This document shows, in pieces, positions 1 to 8,102 of a stretch of 48,323 nt of DNA; position 1 is the stretch's first letter, and each line of letters opens with the position of its first letter. The notes under the pieces were generated by a model. The model searched no databases. It saw only the letters and a list, made by a program, of their open reading frames with translations, and was not told where the DNA came from. Source of the DNA: Planctomycetaceae bacterium (GTDB lineage: Bacteria > Planctomycetota > Planctomycetia > Planctomycetales > Planctomycetaceae); assembly GCA_900299185.1 (NCBI GenBank), contig OMIV01000217.1, positions 1 through 48,323 of the forward strand, read 5' to 3'. Position numbers and translations under genes: made by a program.

Positions 1-45
1 ACACCTAAGCCTTCGTCGGCAGCGTCAGATGTGTATAAGAGACAG
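1..45 (+). other. Illumina Nextera adapter (synthetic, not genomic)
   Basis: Positions 13-45 match the Nextera Read 1 transposase adapter, which ends in the 19-base mosaic end (27-45). Positions 5-12 (ctaagcct) match, from memory, a standard Nextera i5 index (S508/N508), and 1-4 (acac) match the end of the P5 primer. The order P5 tail, index, Read 1 adapter is that of a sequencing library molecule. Any protein read through it gains the well-known artefact tail SYTHLTLPTKA on the minus strand, or MCIRDR / MYKRQ starts on the plus strand. Annotation should begin at 46. Confidence 0.98.
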
Positions 46-457
46 GATCAACAAAGACCAGCTCGCGCGATGCGGCAGCGGTGTCAGATGGCACCGCCGA
101 AGAAACTGTCGGCGCAACTTCCACGGGCGTCTGGCTATTCCCGACCAGCACCGCATCCACTTCGCTCAGCAAGTCATCAAGCTGCTGCAAGACCGCAGCT
201 TCGACAGTGGTCGTTGTCTGCGATGCTGAAGAATCAATCGTCGGAGAAGTAGCTGGCGCCTGCGGATCCAATGGCTGAGCCTCGACCGCGACAACGGCCA
301 CAGGCGCGGCGCTCATCAAGATCCGCTCTTCCAATTCAGAAACCTGCAGCGAGCGTTGGCTCGGCAGCGAGGCATCCGAATTCAAAGCCGACAAGACGCG
401 ATCGATCCATTCTTCCGCCGCCAGCTCAGCGCGGCGTCGAAACTCTGTGAGGTTCAT
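46..457 (-). CDS. N-terminus of a large LEPR-XLL-type surface protein (truncated)
   Basis: This is the first 137 or so residues of a protein whose remainder is lost at the contig end. The ATG at 455-457 follows a GGAG about ten bases upstream. Near residue 40 lies the motif LEERILMSAAP, which resembles the LEPR-XLL motif found near the N-terminus of very large planctomycete surface proteins. A low-complexity Ala/Thr/Val/Gln stretch follows, then RELVFVDP, which looks like the first strand of a DUF4347 domain. In homologues that domain precedes long cadherin-like or Calx-beta repeats, so the intact protein was probably a giant exported or cell-surface protein; that is inference from family habit. 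The apparent continuation to position 5 is adapter sequence. Confidence 0.7.
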
Positions 458-923
458 CTCAGGTGCTCCACTGGTCGGAGCTCGAAGTTGCGAGCTGTTC
501 TGCGAATGTCGCCGCGTTGGCAAGCAACGATCACACCATTTGCAGCGACCATGCCGATCGTGCGAACGATGCCAACAACAACAAGCTGCAACGTCGACTT
601 TGTTGCCGCGCAAGGGCATCCCTCGGCGGCACAGACTCCGTCACCTTCGCACTCGACAGAACCAGCAAGCTGCCAAGAGCCGGAGCGGCGAACGGTCACG
701 CGATGCGGGAAAGCACGAGCGAATGAGCAATCACTGCGGATGACTCGCGGCATATCGATCGCGACTGCAACTCATCCGACGCGGATGCTGAGGATCTTCC
801 CGACGGTTGCATTCGTAACAACGATGCCGATGACAACAGCATGAGTCAGTGACGTCGCAAGCTCGGTCTTTGCACCGCAGAGAAACAGCAAGCACCGGGA
901 CATTGAGCTTCGTTGGGCCTTGA
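458..923. other. Gap without a supported gene
   Basis: Several overlapping open frames of 70-160 codons exist on both strands here. They are rich in Arg, Cys and His, match no family I recognise, and lack convincing ribosome-binding sites. The gap lies upstream of the truncated surface-protein gene and downstream of the EF-hand gene, so it probably holds the promoter of the former. I see no clear hairpin or repeat. Confidence 0.4.
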
Positions 924-2864
924 TCAATTCACGCCAGCCGAGACGAGCAGTTTGGAGCCATCCGGGAACCACGTGCAGGCTTTGCAATCCAGCTTGGGAT
1001 TCTGGCCAGGCATCAGCTTCGGAGCGTCGTCGCTCTCGGGATTGAGTTCGTACAACTGAATGCGACCTCGTTCAAGACACGACATCGGAAACACGATGCG
1101 ATCGCCGCGCGGATTCCAAGCGATCGCTGCAGCGCTCAACTCTCCCGTGAATCGAACCTTGAAGCCCAGCTCGGCCCCCGCAGCATTCACAATGACCAGG
1201 TCTCTGCGTCGATCAGGTCGTACGCCTTTGAAGCAGATCTGCGTGCTGTCCGGCGACCAAGACGCCGTCCACATCACTTGGTGATAAGGATTATTCTCGG
1301 CTGGCATCACTTCGCTGATACGTTGCGTCTCGATGTCATAGACCTTGATGACGGCCGACTTCACCGACTTATCAACGAAGACGATCTTCTTGCCATCGGG
1401 AGACCATTGAGCCCCCCAACCTACTGCGATTTGTTTCTCGCGAGTGCCATCAGACTTCAGCAGCCACACGCCAAACGGATTCGCAGTCTGCAACGTTGCC
1501 GTGATCATCATCCCGTCCGGCGACCAGTTGGGCATCAGGCCCTTGCCCAGGTCTTTCAAGTTCGAGCCATCAAGGTCGACAACCACCATTTCGCTTTCGG
1601 CGAACCGATCGCCAAAAGCTTCAAACAGCAAGCGTTTGCCATCGGGCGAGACTGACGGCAATCCCACGTACTTCAAATGGGGCATTCGATTGAGGAACCG
1701 CCATTCCGTGCCGTCTGCGCTCAGCGAGTAAAACGCATGAGGCACTGCCGCTCTGAAAGTGAATTCTTCGTCGTCGAGCACTTCATCGTGGTTGCGATCT
1801 AACCGACGGAAGAACTCCCACCTCAGTAACGGGAAGTCCGAACGATTATCGAAACGAAAATCTTGGAAACGCAGTTTCTGGTCGTCGTTGTTGATCGAGA
1901 TGATCTCGTGCCAGTTGCAGACCGGCATCCCGAGGAAGCTCATTTGAAACTCGGCAAAGCTCAGTTTGCCGTCCGAGTTCCCATCGAACGCCGAGAAGAA
2001 GTAGTGCGTGTAAATCTTCTGCCACACAGGCAGACCGGCGACGAATTCGTTGTGTCCGACGACTCCATCCAAGTCGGTGTCGAACTTTCGAAAGTCACCC
2101 AGCACATCTTGGATGAACCGGGTTGTCTTGATGGCTTCCTCAAAAGGAATTTGAGTGTCGCCATCGAGATCGAGCGACTTGAAGATCTCGATGAACTCAT
2201 CTCCCGCCCCACCGCGCGACTTGAACTCGGCCAGCTTGATGCGGTCATCTTGATTCAGATCCACGTAAGAAAAGTGACCGAAGTTCGCGACGACTCCGTG
2301 AGGATGAACTAGCAATCGCCCATCGCTGCGACGGACTCCCAGCAAGATCTCGACATAGCGACGAGCCTCCGTCTCGGTGATCGCGCCGTTGCCATCGGCA
2401 TCGACATCGATTGTCGGCGAGGGAACCGTCGGAACTTCGAATGCTCGAGCAGCCCCGCCGAGGAACTCATCACGCGGCACCGAACCCGCTTCAGGCTTCC
2501 CCAACACGGGCCAGCGTTTCACGAGCAAATCAAAGTAGCGCGCAACAATCTTCGCGATGGGATGCGGCACAGGTCCGCGTTGTTCCCAGGTGGTGACAAG
2601 TGGCACCGTCCAAAACTCGTTCAGACTTAGCTTGCCGTCGGCGTCCCAATCACACAGATGAAAGTCGCGTGTAGCCAACTTCTTGTCGGCGAATCCCACG
2701 ACGAATTCGGCTTGGTCCAACGCGCGATCTTGGCTCTTATCGAGCTGCTGAAAGAGATCCGTGACCTGCTTGGCCGGCGACGCAGGAAGACTTTGGGCCA
2801 TGACCGTCGCACCAATCATGCTCCAGCACATGGCGACAACAATCGACATCCAGCGCGACATCAT
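924..2864 (-). CDS. Secreted EF-hand / TolB-like beta-propeller protein
   Basis: The protein has 646 residues and an N-terminal signal peptide (about 1-23, ending VMAQ). Residues 40-370 hold about eight EF-hand calcium-binding loops, for example near 42, 72, 153, 202, 232, 262, 294 and 356 (DWDADGKLSLNEF and DGNSDGKLSFAEF are typical), plus a degenerate one near 324. Residues 395-640 hold at least five PD40/WD40-like blades marked by WSPDG or SPDGK turns (MPNWSPDG, AQWSPDGKK, ASWSPDS). The likely role is a calcium-stabilised extracytoplasmic protein; substrate and partner are unknown. GGAGG lies five bases before the ATG at 2862-2864; a second ATG follows directly, so the start could be one codon later. 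It is flanked by intergenic DNA and is probably its own transcription unit. Confidence 0.85.
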   Translation of the reverse strand: MMSRWMSIVVAMCWSMIGATVMAQSLPASPAKQVTDLFQQLDKSQDRALDQAEFVVGFADKKLATRDFHLCDWDADGKLSLNEFWTVPLVTTWEQRGPVPHPIAKIVARYFDLLVKRWPVLGKPEAGSVPRDEFLGGAARAFEVPTVPSPTIDVDADGNGAITETEARRYVEILLGVRRSDGRLLVHPHGVVANFGHFSYVDLNQDDRIKLAEFKSRGGAGDEFIEIFKSLDLDGDTQIPFEEAIKTTRFIQDVLGDFRKFDTDLDGVVGHNEFVAGLPVWQKIYTHYFFSAFDGNSDGKLSFAEFQMSFLGMPVCNWHEIISINNDDQKLRFQDFRFDNRSDFPLLRWEFFRRLDRNHDEVLDDEEFTFRAAVPHAFYSLSADGTEWRFLNRMPHLKYVGLPSVSPDGKRLLFEAFGDRFAESEMVVVDLDGSNLKDLGKGLMPNWSPDGMMITATLQTANPFGVWLLKSDGTREKQIAVGWGAQWSPDGKKIVFVDKSVKSAVIKVYDIETQRISEVMPAENNPYHQVMWTASWSPDSTQICFKGVRPDRRRDLVIVNAAGAELGFKVRFTGELSAAAIAWNPRGDRIVFPMSCLERGRIQLYELNPESDDAPKLMPGQNPKLDCKACTWFPDGSKLLVSAGVN

Positions 2865-3004
2865 TTCGGCCTCCGACCAGACGAAGAGAGAACACGAACC
2901 GGAGTGTTCTTCTCCTGCGCCCTGATCCGCAACCGAGCGATCCGCGCCCCGTCATCAAGCTCAAGCGCAGAGTGTGGAGCAGGTCTTGCGATTCCGGTCT
3001 TGAG

Positions 3005-3140
3005 TAGGGTGGGACAAGCGAGCGACTCGACTGGTGGGCCGGCGCTCGCCATTCCACTTTGATCGTCATTCTGGCTGCCATCGCAATTTGGCTTTGCTCG
3101 CGCCGGCCCACCGATCCGCGCGAGCTGGTCCGCACCCTAC
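3005..3140. repeat. Long inverted repeat (GGTGGGCCGGCG type)
   Basis: The left arm begins gtagggtgggacaagcgagc (3005) and continues through ggtgggccggcgctcg. The right arm, read in reverse complement from 3140, begins gtagggtgcggaccagctcg and also reaches ggtgggccggcgcgag. The arms are about 44 bases each with scattered mismatches and enclose a spacer of about 45 bases. The element fills most of the gap between two minus-strand genes. It resembles short dispersed palindromes I know from planctomycete genomes; mobility is not shown. Confidence 0.75.
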
Positions 3141-3182
3141 AAATCATAAACGCCGTCCGCTGACGGCGTGCGATCGCCGAGG

Positions 3183-4787
3183 TCACTTTGCCTTTTCGAC
3201 ACGCACATCCCACAGATGAAACAGATGGGCCGGGCGTCGAATCGTCTCCCACGGAAACAACCCCGTCTGAATCGCAGGCGCATTGGCCAGGCGATGATCG
3301 TAGCGCAGCAAGCCCAATGTCATGCCGTGGATGCTCCAACCAGCTGCCATGAATTGGCCGTCGAAGCGAGCCGTCGAGATTCGCTTCCGCGACTCGACCT
3401 GCCACAACGAAAGCACCGTGGCGATCTTCTGATTGTCGGGCTTATCCGCCAGGGAGTACTCAGTATTGAGAGTCAGTAGCGCGTCACTGTCGCGATGAAA
3501 CGAGAGCGCTTGCACCAACGTTGAAGGCCCTGGTTTCGGGAATTGAATCGTTCCCGTCAGTTCCCGAGTCATGAGCGATCCCAGCTGCACTCCAGAGAAG
3601 CTCTTCGCGATGGCGAACGGTCGACCCGTGAAGCGAAAGAAATTGCCATAGTCAGGTCGCGTCCAATGCGAACCTCCAGAACTCTCCATAAGCGGCAGTG
3701 CGATCGTTCCTCCCACGTCATCCAACTTCTGTCGCCACACTTCAGCGAGCGTTCCAACATCGGAAACCACAACGTCGGAAACGAGTTCATTGGATCTCAC
3801 CGGCATCGCGTGTGTTCCCGGCAGACCTTCGACCGTTACTGCTGGCTCATACGCCGTCAGTTTGTGACCACCAACCGTCATTAACTTAAGGCCGCCTTCG
3901 CAAAACTTGAGATCGACGACTTCGCCCTCATGCGCCTTCTTTCGCGCCAGCAGGCCGTACTTGCGTGAGGCGACGGGCACTCTTGCCCCTTCCGAATGCT
4001 CCTTAATCGCAATCACTTCTTCCGGTGAGTAACCAGACCCTTTCTCATCGACGTGTGGAATGCCAAATACATCTCGTCTCAGCCATTCCGGCCGCTCTAG
4101 GTATTTCAAATCACCCCACAGTTCGACGGTGCCATCCATCTTGCCGATTGCAAATAAGCACGACCGAGGCGACGCCGTAATCCGCCGCGCTCCGGTGTCC
4201 GAATACCGTAAGCCGCTGACATGCTGCTTCGATGACTCTTTCGAAATCGGCTGCGCGGCAATCGTCGGATGCTGATCGTCGATCGTCTCAATGAGCCTCC
4301 CGTTCTTGAGATCCCAAAACTGGACGACGGGAAACTCGCCGACTGTCGCAATCACTCCACCGCAGAACGCGGACCAAGCCACGTCGCCGCTATACATCAT
4401 GCCGGCGTCGTCCTTGCGCTGAGGGAACTCCAACTCGCGCCGATCTTCTTTGAACTGCGGGTTCTGCAACTGAAAGACGCGCCCCTGCTGAAAGATACTC
4501 AGCAGCTTATCGGGCACATTGAACGACATCGTCATCCAGGGAATCGTGCCATCATCCAGACCTTGGAGCGCTCGACCGCTCAGCGACAACGTCAAATCGG
4601 GACGAGGTGAATCGACGTCATTCGCAATACGCGGATCAGTCGGGGTCTGCGCCTCAAGTGCCACGTCTGCAAACTTCTGAGAGTCCGCGTGATAGCGAGA
4701 GTAGATCCGCCCGAATTCTCCGACGATCAAGGCGATCGACAGAGTGATCAACATGACCAACACGAACCGAAATGGTTTCGGCAACAT
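3183..4787 (-). CDS. Membrane-anchored WD40-like protein of an ABC transporter cassette
   Basis: The protein has 534 residues. One transmembrane helix lies at about residues 7-28 (FVLVMLITLSIALIVGEF), followed by a large extracytoplasmic part. Degenerate WD40-type signatures include VQFWDLKNGRLIET, a VELWGDL-type blade, VLSLWQVESRKRIS and the C-terminal HLFHLWDV, so a beta-propeller is likely. The ATG at 4785-4787 is chosen because AGGAG lies six bases upstream; an in-frame TTG at 4800-4802 overlaps that site and is less likely. It lies 75 bases downstream of the permease gene on the same strand and is probably the last gene of the GntR-ABC cassette. Its role, perhaps sensing or scaffolding for the transporter, is inferred. 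Confidence 0.75.
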   Translation of the reverse strand: MLPKPFRFVLVMLITLSIALIVGEFGRIYSRYHADSQKFADVALEAQTPTDPRIANDVDSPRPDLTLSLSGRALQGLDDGTIPWMTMSFNVPDKLLSIFQQGRVFQLQNPQFKEDRRELEFPQRKDDAGMMYSGDVAWSAFCGGVIATVGEFPVVQFWDLKNGRLIETIDDQHPTIAAQPISKESSKQHVSGLRYSDTGARRITASPRSCLFAIGKMDGTVELWGDLKYLERPEWLRRDVFGIPHVDEKGSGYSPEEVIAIKEHSEGARVPVASRKYGLLARKKAHEGEVVDLKFCEGGLKLMTVGGHKLTAYEPAVTVEGLPGTHAMPVRSNELVSDVVVSDVGTLAEVWRQKLDDVGGTIALPLMESSGGSHWTRPDYGNFFRFTGRPFAIAKSFSGVQLGSLMTRELTGTIQFPKPGPSTLVQALSFHRDSDALLTLNTEYSLADKPDNQKIATVLSLWQVESRKRISTARFDGQFMAAGWSIHGMTLGLLRYDHRLANAPAIQTGLFPWETIRRPAHLFHLWDVRVEKAK

Positions 4788-4862
4788 GAGTAACTCCTGC
4801 AAACAGAGTTCACGCTCTTCTTTGACACGGATGACTTCTCGCAGCAGCTCAAGAGGAAACCG

Positions 4863-6260
4863 CTAAGGCAAATCGACACGGCACCAACGTCGAAACGCAA
4901 TGCACGTGATGACCACACCGACCGCGGCGCCGAGCGCCGTAATCCCGAGTATCAACTCGACGTCTAGTCCGTTCTCACCCGGCATGAACGCCCCTGGAAT
5001 CATCAAGCACGTGCTGAGCGTGCCCATCACCATGCCCATCAGAATCACAGAGCCGTAGGAAGACACGAGAGCGAAGATGCCAAAGGCCAAGACTTGCAGG
5101 CCGGTCGACCATAGCAACACCAACCACACGCTTCGTTCATGTAGGAATTCTGGCAGTACGATCCCGACGATGACCAACTGCAAAACTGCTGCGATCGAGT
5201 GATTCAGCGCGATGTTCTTGAAGATCGCCACGCCGTTTTCCCACACCCACTCGCGACGACTGACGGGCCGCAGCGACTCATAACCCAGTCGCGACCAGCG
5301 CTGCACCCACATGAACCAGAAGCCCCACACAAAGGCCATAATGGCGACCAAGAAAATCCGCATAAGCAGCGACAGCTCATGTGCCGTGCGAATCGAACTT
5401 CTGCCACCGATGAGCACCAGGAAAAGAATGGCAATCCCGGCCACGGCTACTTGATTGACGATGATCGAAGACGGCCAGTTGTCTCCCAGATCAAACAGCG
5501 CCACACGCTGAGCTGACGTCGTTGCCGGACAAGATGTCGCACGGTCCAGACGTCGGTGACTCGCCCAACTGATTAATCGTAAGTAACCACTATCACGTTG
5601 GGACATGTTGCGAATGAGATTGCGTTGAGCCGGCGCCCGCATGTCCCAGGCATTGAAGTTGACCACGATCTGATAGCTCGGCGAGTCCTCATCCAACTTC
5701 ATCATGTCATCCATCAACAACAACAAGCCGCAGACATGACTGACCAAGATCGCGATCGCCAATGTTGGTTCATGTCCCATTCCAATTTCGACGACGAAGC
5801 CCCTCCCAACCGGGGTCGTCATGCCAATCACTGAAGCCGCGAAGACCCACGCAGCGGAGTTGGTCGGACTACTGCCAAGTCGATGGGCCATGAAGTTCAC
5901 ATGCACCGCAATCGCCATGACACCCAGCCAATGTGCTTCTCTGTGACGTGACGCAGCCCAGATGGTGATCGACGTCGCGACCGATGTGATTGCGATCGAC
6001 ACCAACAAGTGCGGAGCGGAAAACGTCGGCAGCAACTTGGCTCGAGGATTCGCAAACTGCTGCTTGAGATGCACGCCCAAAATGAAACACAGGTAGGCAC
6101 CAAAGAAAAGCGCCTGAAACGACATCCCCAGGCTCGCCGCGTCGCCGCGCTCTCTCACCGAAAACCACATGGCGGGTAGCCCAACGTAGCCTGCTGCGAA
6201 AACCCAGAACAGCTTCCGCGAGAAGTACGTCATCGCCACAGCTTGCAGGCGGTTCCACAT
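4863..6260 (-). CDS. Polytopic membrane protein, probable ABC transporter permease
   Basis: The 465-residue protein is strongly hydrophobic, with roughly ten or more membrane segments (for example LFWVFAAGYVGLPAMW near the N-terminus and a final helix near the C-terminus). No soluble enzymatic domain is visible. The ATG at 6258-6260 has AAGGAG six bases upstream, which is preferred over an upstream in-frame start that would overlap the ATPase gene. It lies 50 bases downstream of the ABC ATPase on the same strand, which strongly suggests it is that ATPase's membrane partner, as in YtrBCDEF-like or ABC-2 type exporters. Substrate is unknown. Confidence 0.75.
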   Translation of the reverse strand: MWNRLQAVAMTYFSRKLFWVFAAGYVGLPAMWFSVRERGDAASLGMSFQALFFGAYLCFILGVHLKQQFANPRAKLLPTFSAPHLLVSIAITSVATSITIWAASRHREAHWLGVMAIAVHVNFMAHRLGSSPTNSAAWVFAASVIGMTTPVGRGFVVEIGMGHEPTLAIAILVSHVCGLLLLMDDMMKLDEDSPSYQIVVNFNAWDMRAPAQRNLIRNMSQRDSGYLRLISWASHRRLDRATSCPATTSAQRVALFDLGDNWPSSIIVNQVAVAGIAILFLVLIGGRSSIRTAHELSLLMRIFLVAIMAFVWGFWFMWVQRWSRLGYESLRPVSRREWVWENGVAIFKNIALNHSIAAVLQLVIVGIVLPEFLHERSVWLVLLWSTGLQVLAFGIFALVSSYGSVILMGMVMGTLSTCLMIPGAFMPGENGLDVELILGITALGAAVGVVITCIAFRRWCRVDLP

Positions 6261-6310
6261 ATCGAACTCCTTGAAGTTCTTCGTCGAATTGAAGGACTCC
6301 GCGCGAGGGA

Positions 6311-7195
6311 CTAGTCGGCATACATCTCTAAGAAGATCTCTTCGAGGTTGAGGTCTTCGACACTGATCTCGGCGTTCCAATCCCGAGCCAACCGAGCTGG
6401 GAGATCCGGTTCAAAACCGCGCAGACTCAGGACCGCCGTCTTGCCATCGGCTTCGCACTTCACGATTCCCGGCAAGGACTTCAGGTTGCTCGGCAATCCC
6501 GACGGAGCATTGATCCGCAGGCGCTTCACCGAGTCTTTCAATGCTGCCAGTTCGTCGGTGTAATCGATCTTCCCGTTCCTCAAGATCGCGACTCGATCGG
6601 CCACTCGTTCGAGATCCGATGTGATATGAGTCGATAGCAGCACAGTCCGATCGCCAGTCAGTGCGATCTCCAGCAACGTCGCCAGGAACTGCCGCCGCGC
6701 TGCCGGATCAAGGCTCGCGACAGGTTCGTCGAGAACTAGAAGCTCGGGTTCATGCCCTAGCGCCAACAGAATGCCGAGCTTTTGCAACTGCCCCGTCGAC
6801 AGCGGGCCGATTTTGTCATCGGGATTGATCTCCCAGTCTTTCATGACTCGCTCAATCAGCACCGCATTCCAGCGCGGATAAAAAGCCGCCGTGTAAGCGA
6901 CGACCTGCCGGATTCGCATCCACGGATAAAGGCTGACTTCTTGCGGCACATACGCGAGCCGTGCTTTCGCGGTACCGCTTAGCGTGCGCGAGTCTTCTCC
7001 CAGCACGGTGATGGTCCCTGACTGCGGAGTCTGCAAACCGAGCACGCACTTCAGCAGCGTCGTCTTCCCAGTCCCGTTCTTGCCGAGCAATCCCGTGACT
7101 GATCCGCGCTGCAACGAGAAGTCGAGCTGATCAAGCACCGTCTTGTCCTTGAACCGCTTCGTAACTCCGCGAGCTTCTACGACAGTTTCACTCAT
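6311..7195 (-). CDS. ABC transporter ATP-binding protein (YtrB-like)
   Basis: The 294-residue protein is a single ABC ATPase. Walker A is GKNGTGKT (38-45), the Q-loop is YVPQEV (82-87), the signature is LSTGQLQ (132-138) and Walker B is LLVLDEP (152-158), with the switch histidine in LLSTHIT. The signature has T where LSGGQ is commoner; LSTGQ-like variants occur in the YtrB group. About 80 extra residues at the C-terminus form an accessory domain. The gene lies between a GntR regulator (102 bases upstream) and a membrane protein (50 bases downstream), which is the layout of GntR/YtrA-controlled ABC exporters linked to cell-envelope stress. It should power the adjacent permease in the inner membrane. 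Confidence 0.93.
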   Translation of the reverse strand: MSETVVEARGVTKRFKDKTVLDQLDFSLQRGSVTGLLGKNGTGKTTLLKCVLGLQTPQSGTITVLGEDSRTLSGTAKARLAYVPQEVSLYPWMRIRQVVAYTAAFYPRWNAVLIERVMKDWEINPDDKIGPLSTGQLQKLGILLALGHEPELLVLDEPVASLDPAARRQFLATLLEIALTGDRTVLLSTHITSDLERVADRVAILRNGKIDYTDELAALKDSVKRLRINAPSGLPSNLKSLPGIVKCEADGKTAVLSLRGFEPDLPARLARDWNAEISVEDLNLEEIFLEMYAD

Positions 7196-7297
7196 GACTT
7201 TGCTTTCCGATTCTGAAGATCTGCCATCTCCTCGATCGCGCGATGAGTCGCGAATCCGATGGCAAGAACCGACTACATACGTCTGGCTGCGACAGCG

Positions 7298-7696
7298 TCA
7301 GTCAGCGCCTCGTTCTTTGAACAACGGGGTCAATGCGGCGATGACTTGGTCGCGAGTCAGCCCCAGTTGAAAGGCCTTGGCGGCGACTTGTTCCAACAGC
7401 GGAAGAATCTTTTCGCGGCGATCTTTCACCGGCAGCAGCCCCTTAGGTGCAGCTTTCACGCGCATGCCTTGCCCACGCACGCGTTCGATCAAGCCATCTC
7501 GTTCTAGCAGTGAATATGCCTTCGAGACGGTCATCGGATTGATTTGCAGCTCTTCGGCAATCTGTCGCACCGAAGGCAACATCTCATCCAACGGCAGCCG
7601 CCCCGCGTGAACGTGAGCCTGCACCTGATCCATCAGTTGCCGATAGATCGGCACGCCCGATGTTGGGTGAATCCGAAAGAGAAAGTTTGAAGGCAT
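7298..7696 (-). CDS. GntR-family transcriptional regulator, YtrA subfamily
   Basis: The 132-residue protein has an N-terminal winged helix (about 10-75: PIYRQLMDQVQAHV, LPSVRQIAEELQINP, YSLLERDGLIE) and only a short helical C-terminal tail (about 80-132). That small size without a large ligand domain is the hallmark of the YtrA subfamily, which usually represses an adjacent ABC transporter operon. The ATG at 7694-7696 begins the recognisable domain and has a weak GGTGAG upstream. It is the first gene of the cassette, and a palindrome in its promoter (7719-7741) is a candidate operator, so autoregulation is likely. The inducer is unknown. Confidence 0.9.
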   Translation of the reverse strand: MPSNFLFRIHPTSGVPIYRQLMDQVQAHVHAGRLPLDEMLPSVRQIAEELQINPMTVSKAYSLLERDGLIERVRGQGMRVKAAPKGLLPVKDRREKILPLLEQVAAKAFQLGLTRDQVIAALTPLFKERGAD

Positions 7697-7718
7697 TGGT
7701 CTCACCACTCCCGATTGC

Positions 7719-7756
7719 AGTGTATTAAGACTATAAGACACCGATGCGCATCGCAA
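7719..7756 (-). promoter_or_regulatory. Candidate promoter and GntR operator
   Basis: Positions 7719-7741 hold the imperfect palindrome agtgtattaag / cttataagacac, with outer halves GTGT and ACAC. This is close to the AGTGTA-spacer-TACACT form described for YtrA-type GntR sites. On the minus strand a TATAGT (7730-7735) lies inside it and a TTGCGA (7751-7756) lies 15 bases upstream, giving a possible -10 and -35 with a short spacer. A repressor bound there would cover the -10 region. The operator is seen; the promoter assignment is inference. Confidence 0.45.
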
Positions 7757-8102
7757 GAGGATTCTGGAAAGTTTCTCAATCAATCATGGAGCGAGGACAG
7801 GGCTTCCAAATCACGCTGCTCTGAAGCAGACGCAGCGAGTGGGCCCTGTCGGTCTGACGAGGATCCTCAAACGCCAACCTCGATCGCGAGGAATCTCTCT
7901 GACAACGTCGCGGCTCACACGGATGTTTCACACACGGATCAGAAGCCGAATGGACTCAACATCGTGAATTGCCGAGTTCATTTCCGACGGTGATTCGCTC
8001 GATGAAACTTCTCAGTAATTTGAGACCACGCGGCATCCAGGTCGTCTCGAAATACGCAGACCGATACCGTCGCCATCCGGCTAAATTTCAGTCAGCCACG
8101 TT
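7757..8102. other. Gap without a supported gene
   Basis: No open frame here has family resemblance. Around 7915-7941 the sequence reads ctcacacggatgtttcacac followed by acggat, which resembles a stretch near 45332-45357 (ctcacacggatatgtctcac then gcggat). The two may be degenerate copies of one dispersed repeat. The gap separates the divergent control region of the GntR cassette from the 3' end of the leucine-rich-repeat gene. Confidence 0.35.

Noticed and set aside
356-844. 162-codon plus-strand frame in the first gap
   Set aside because: It overlaps the surface-protein gene, has no ribosome-binding site or domain and is rich in rare residues.
2737-3405. 222-codon minus-strand frame across the inverted repeat
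   Set aside because: It overlaps two well-supported genes and runs through the palindrome at 3005-3140.
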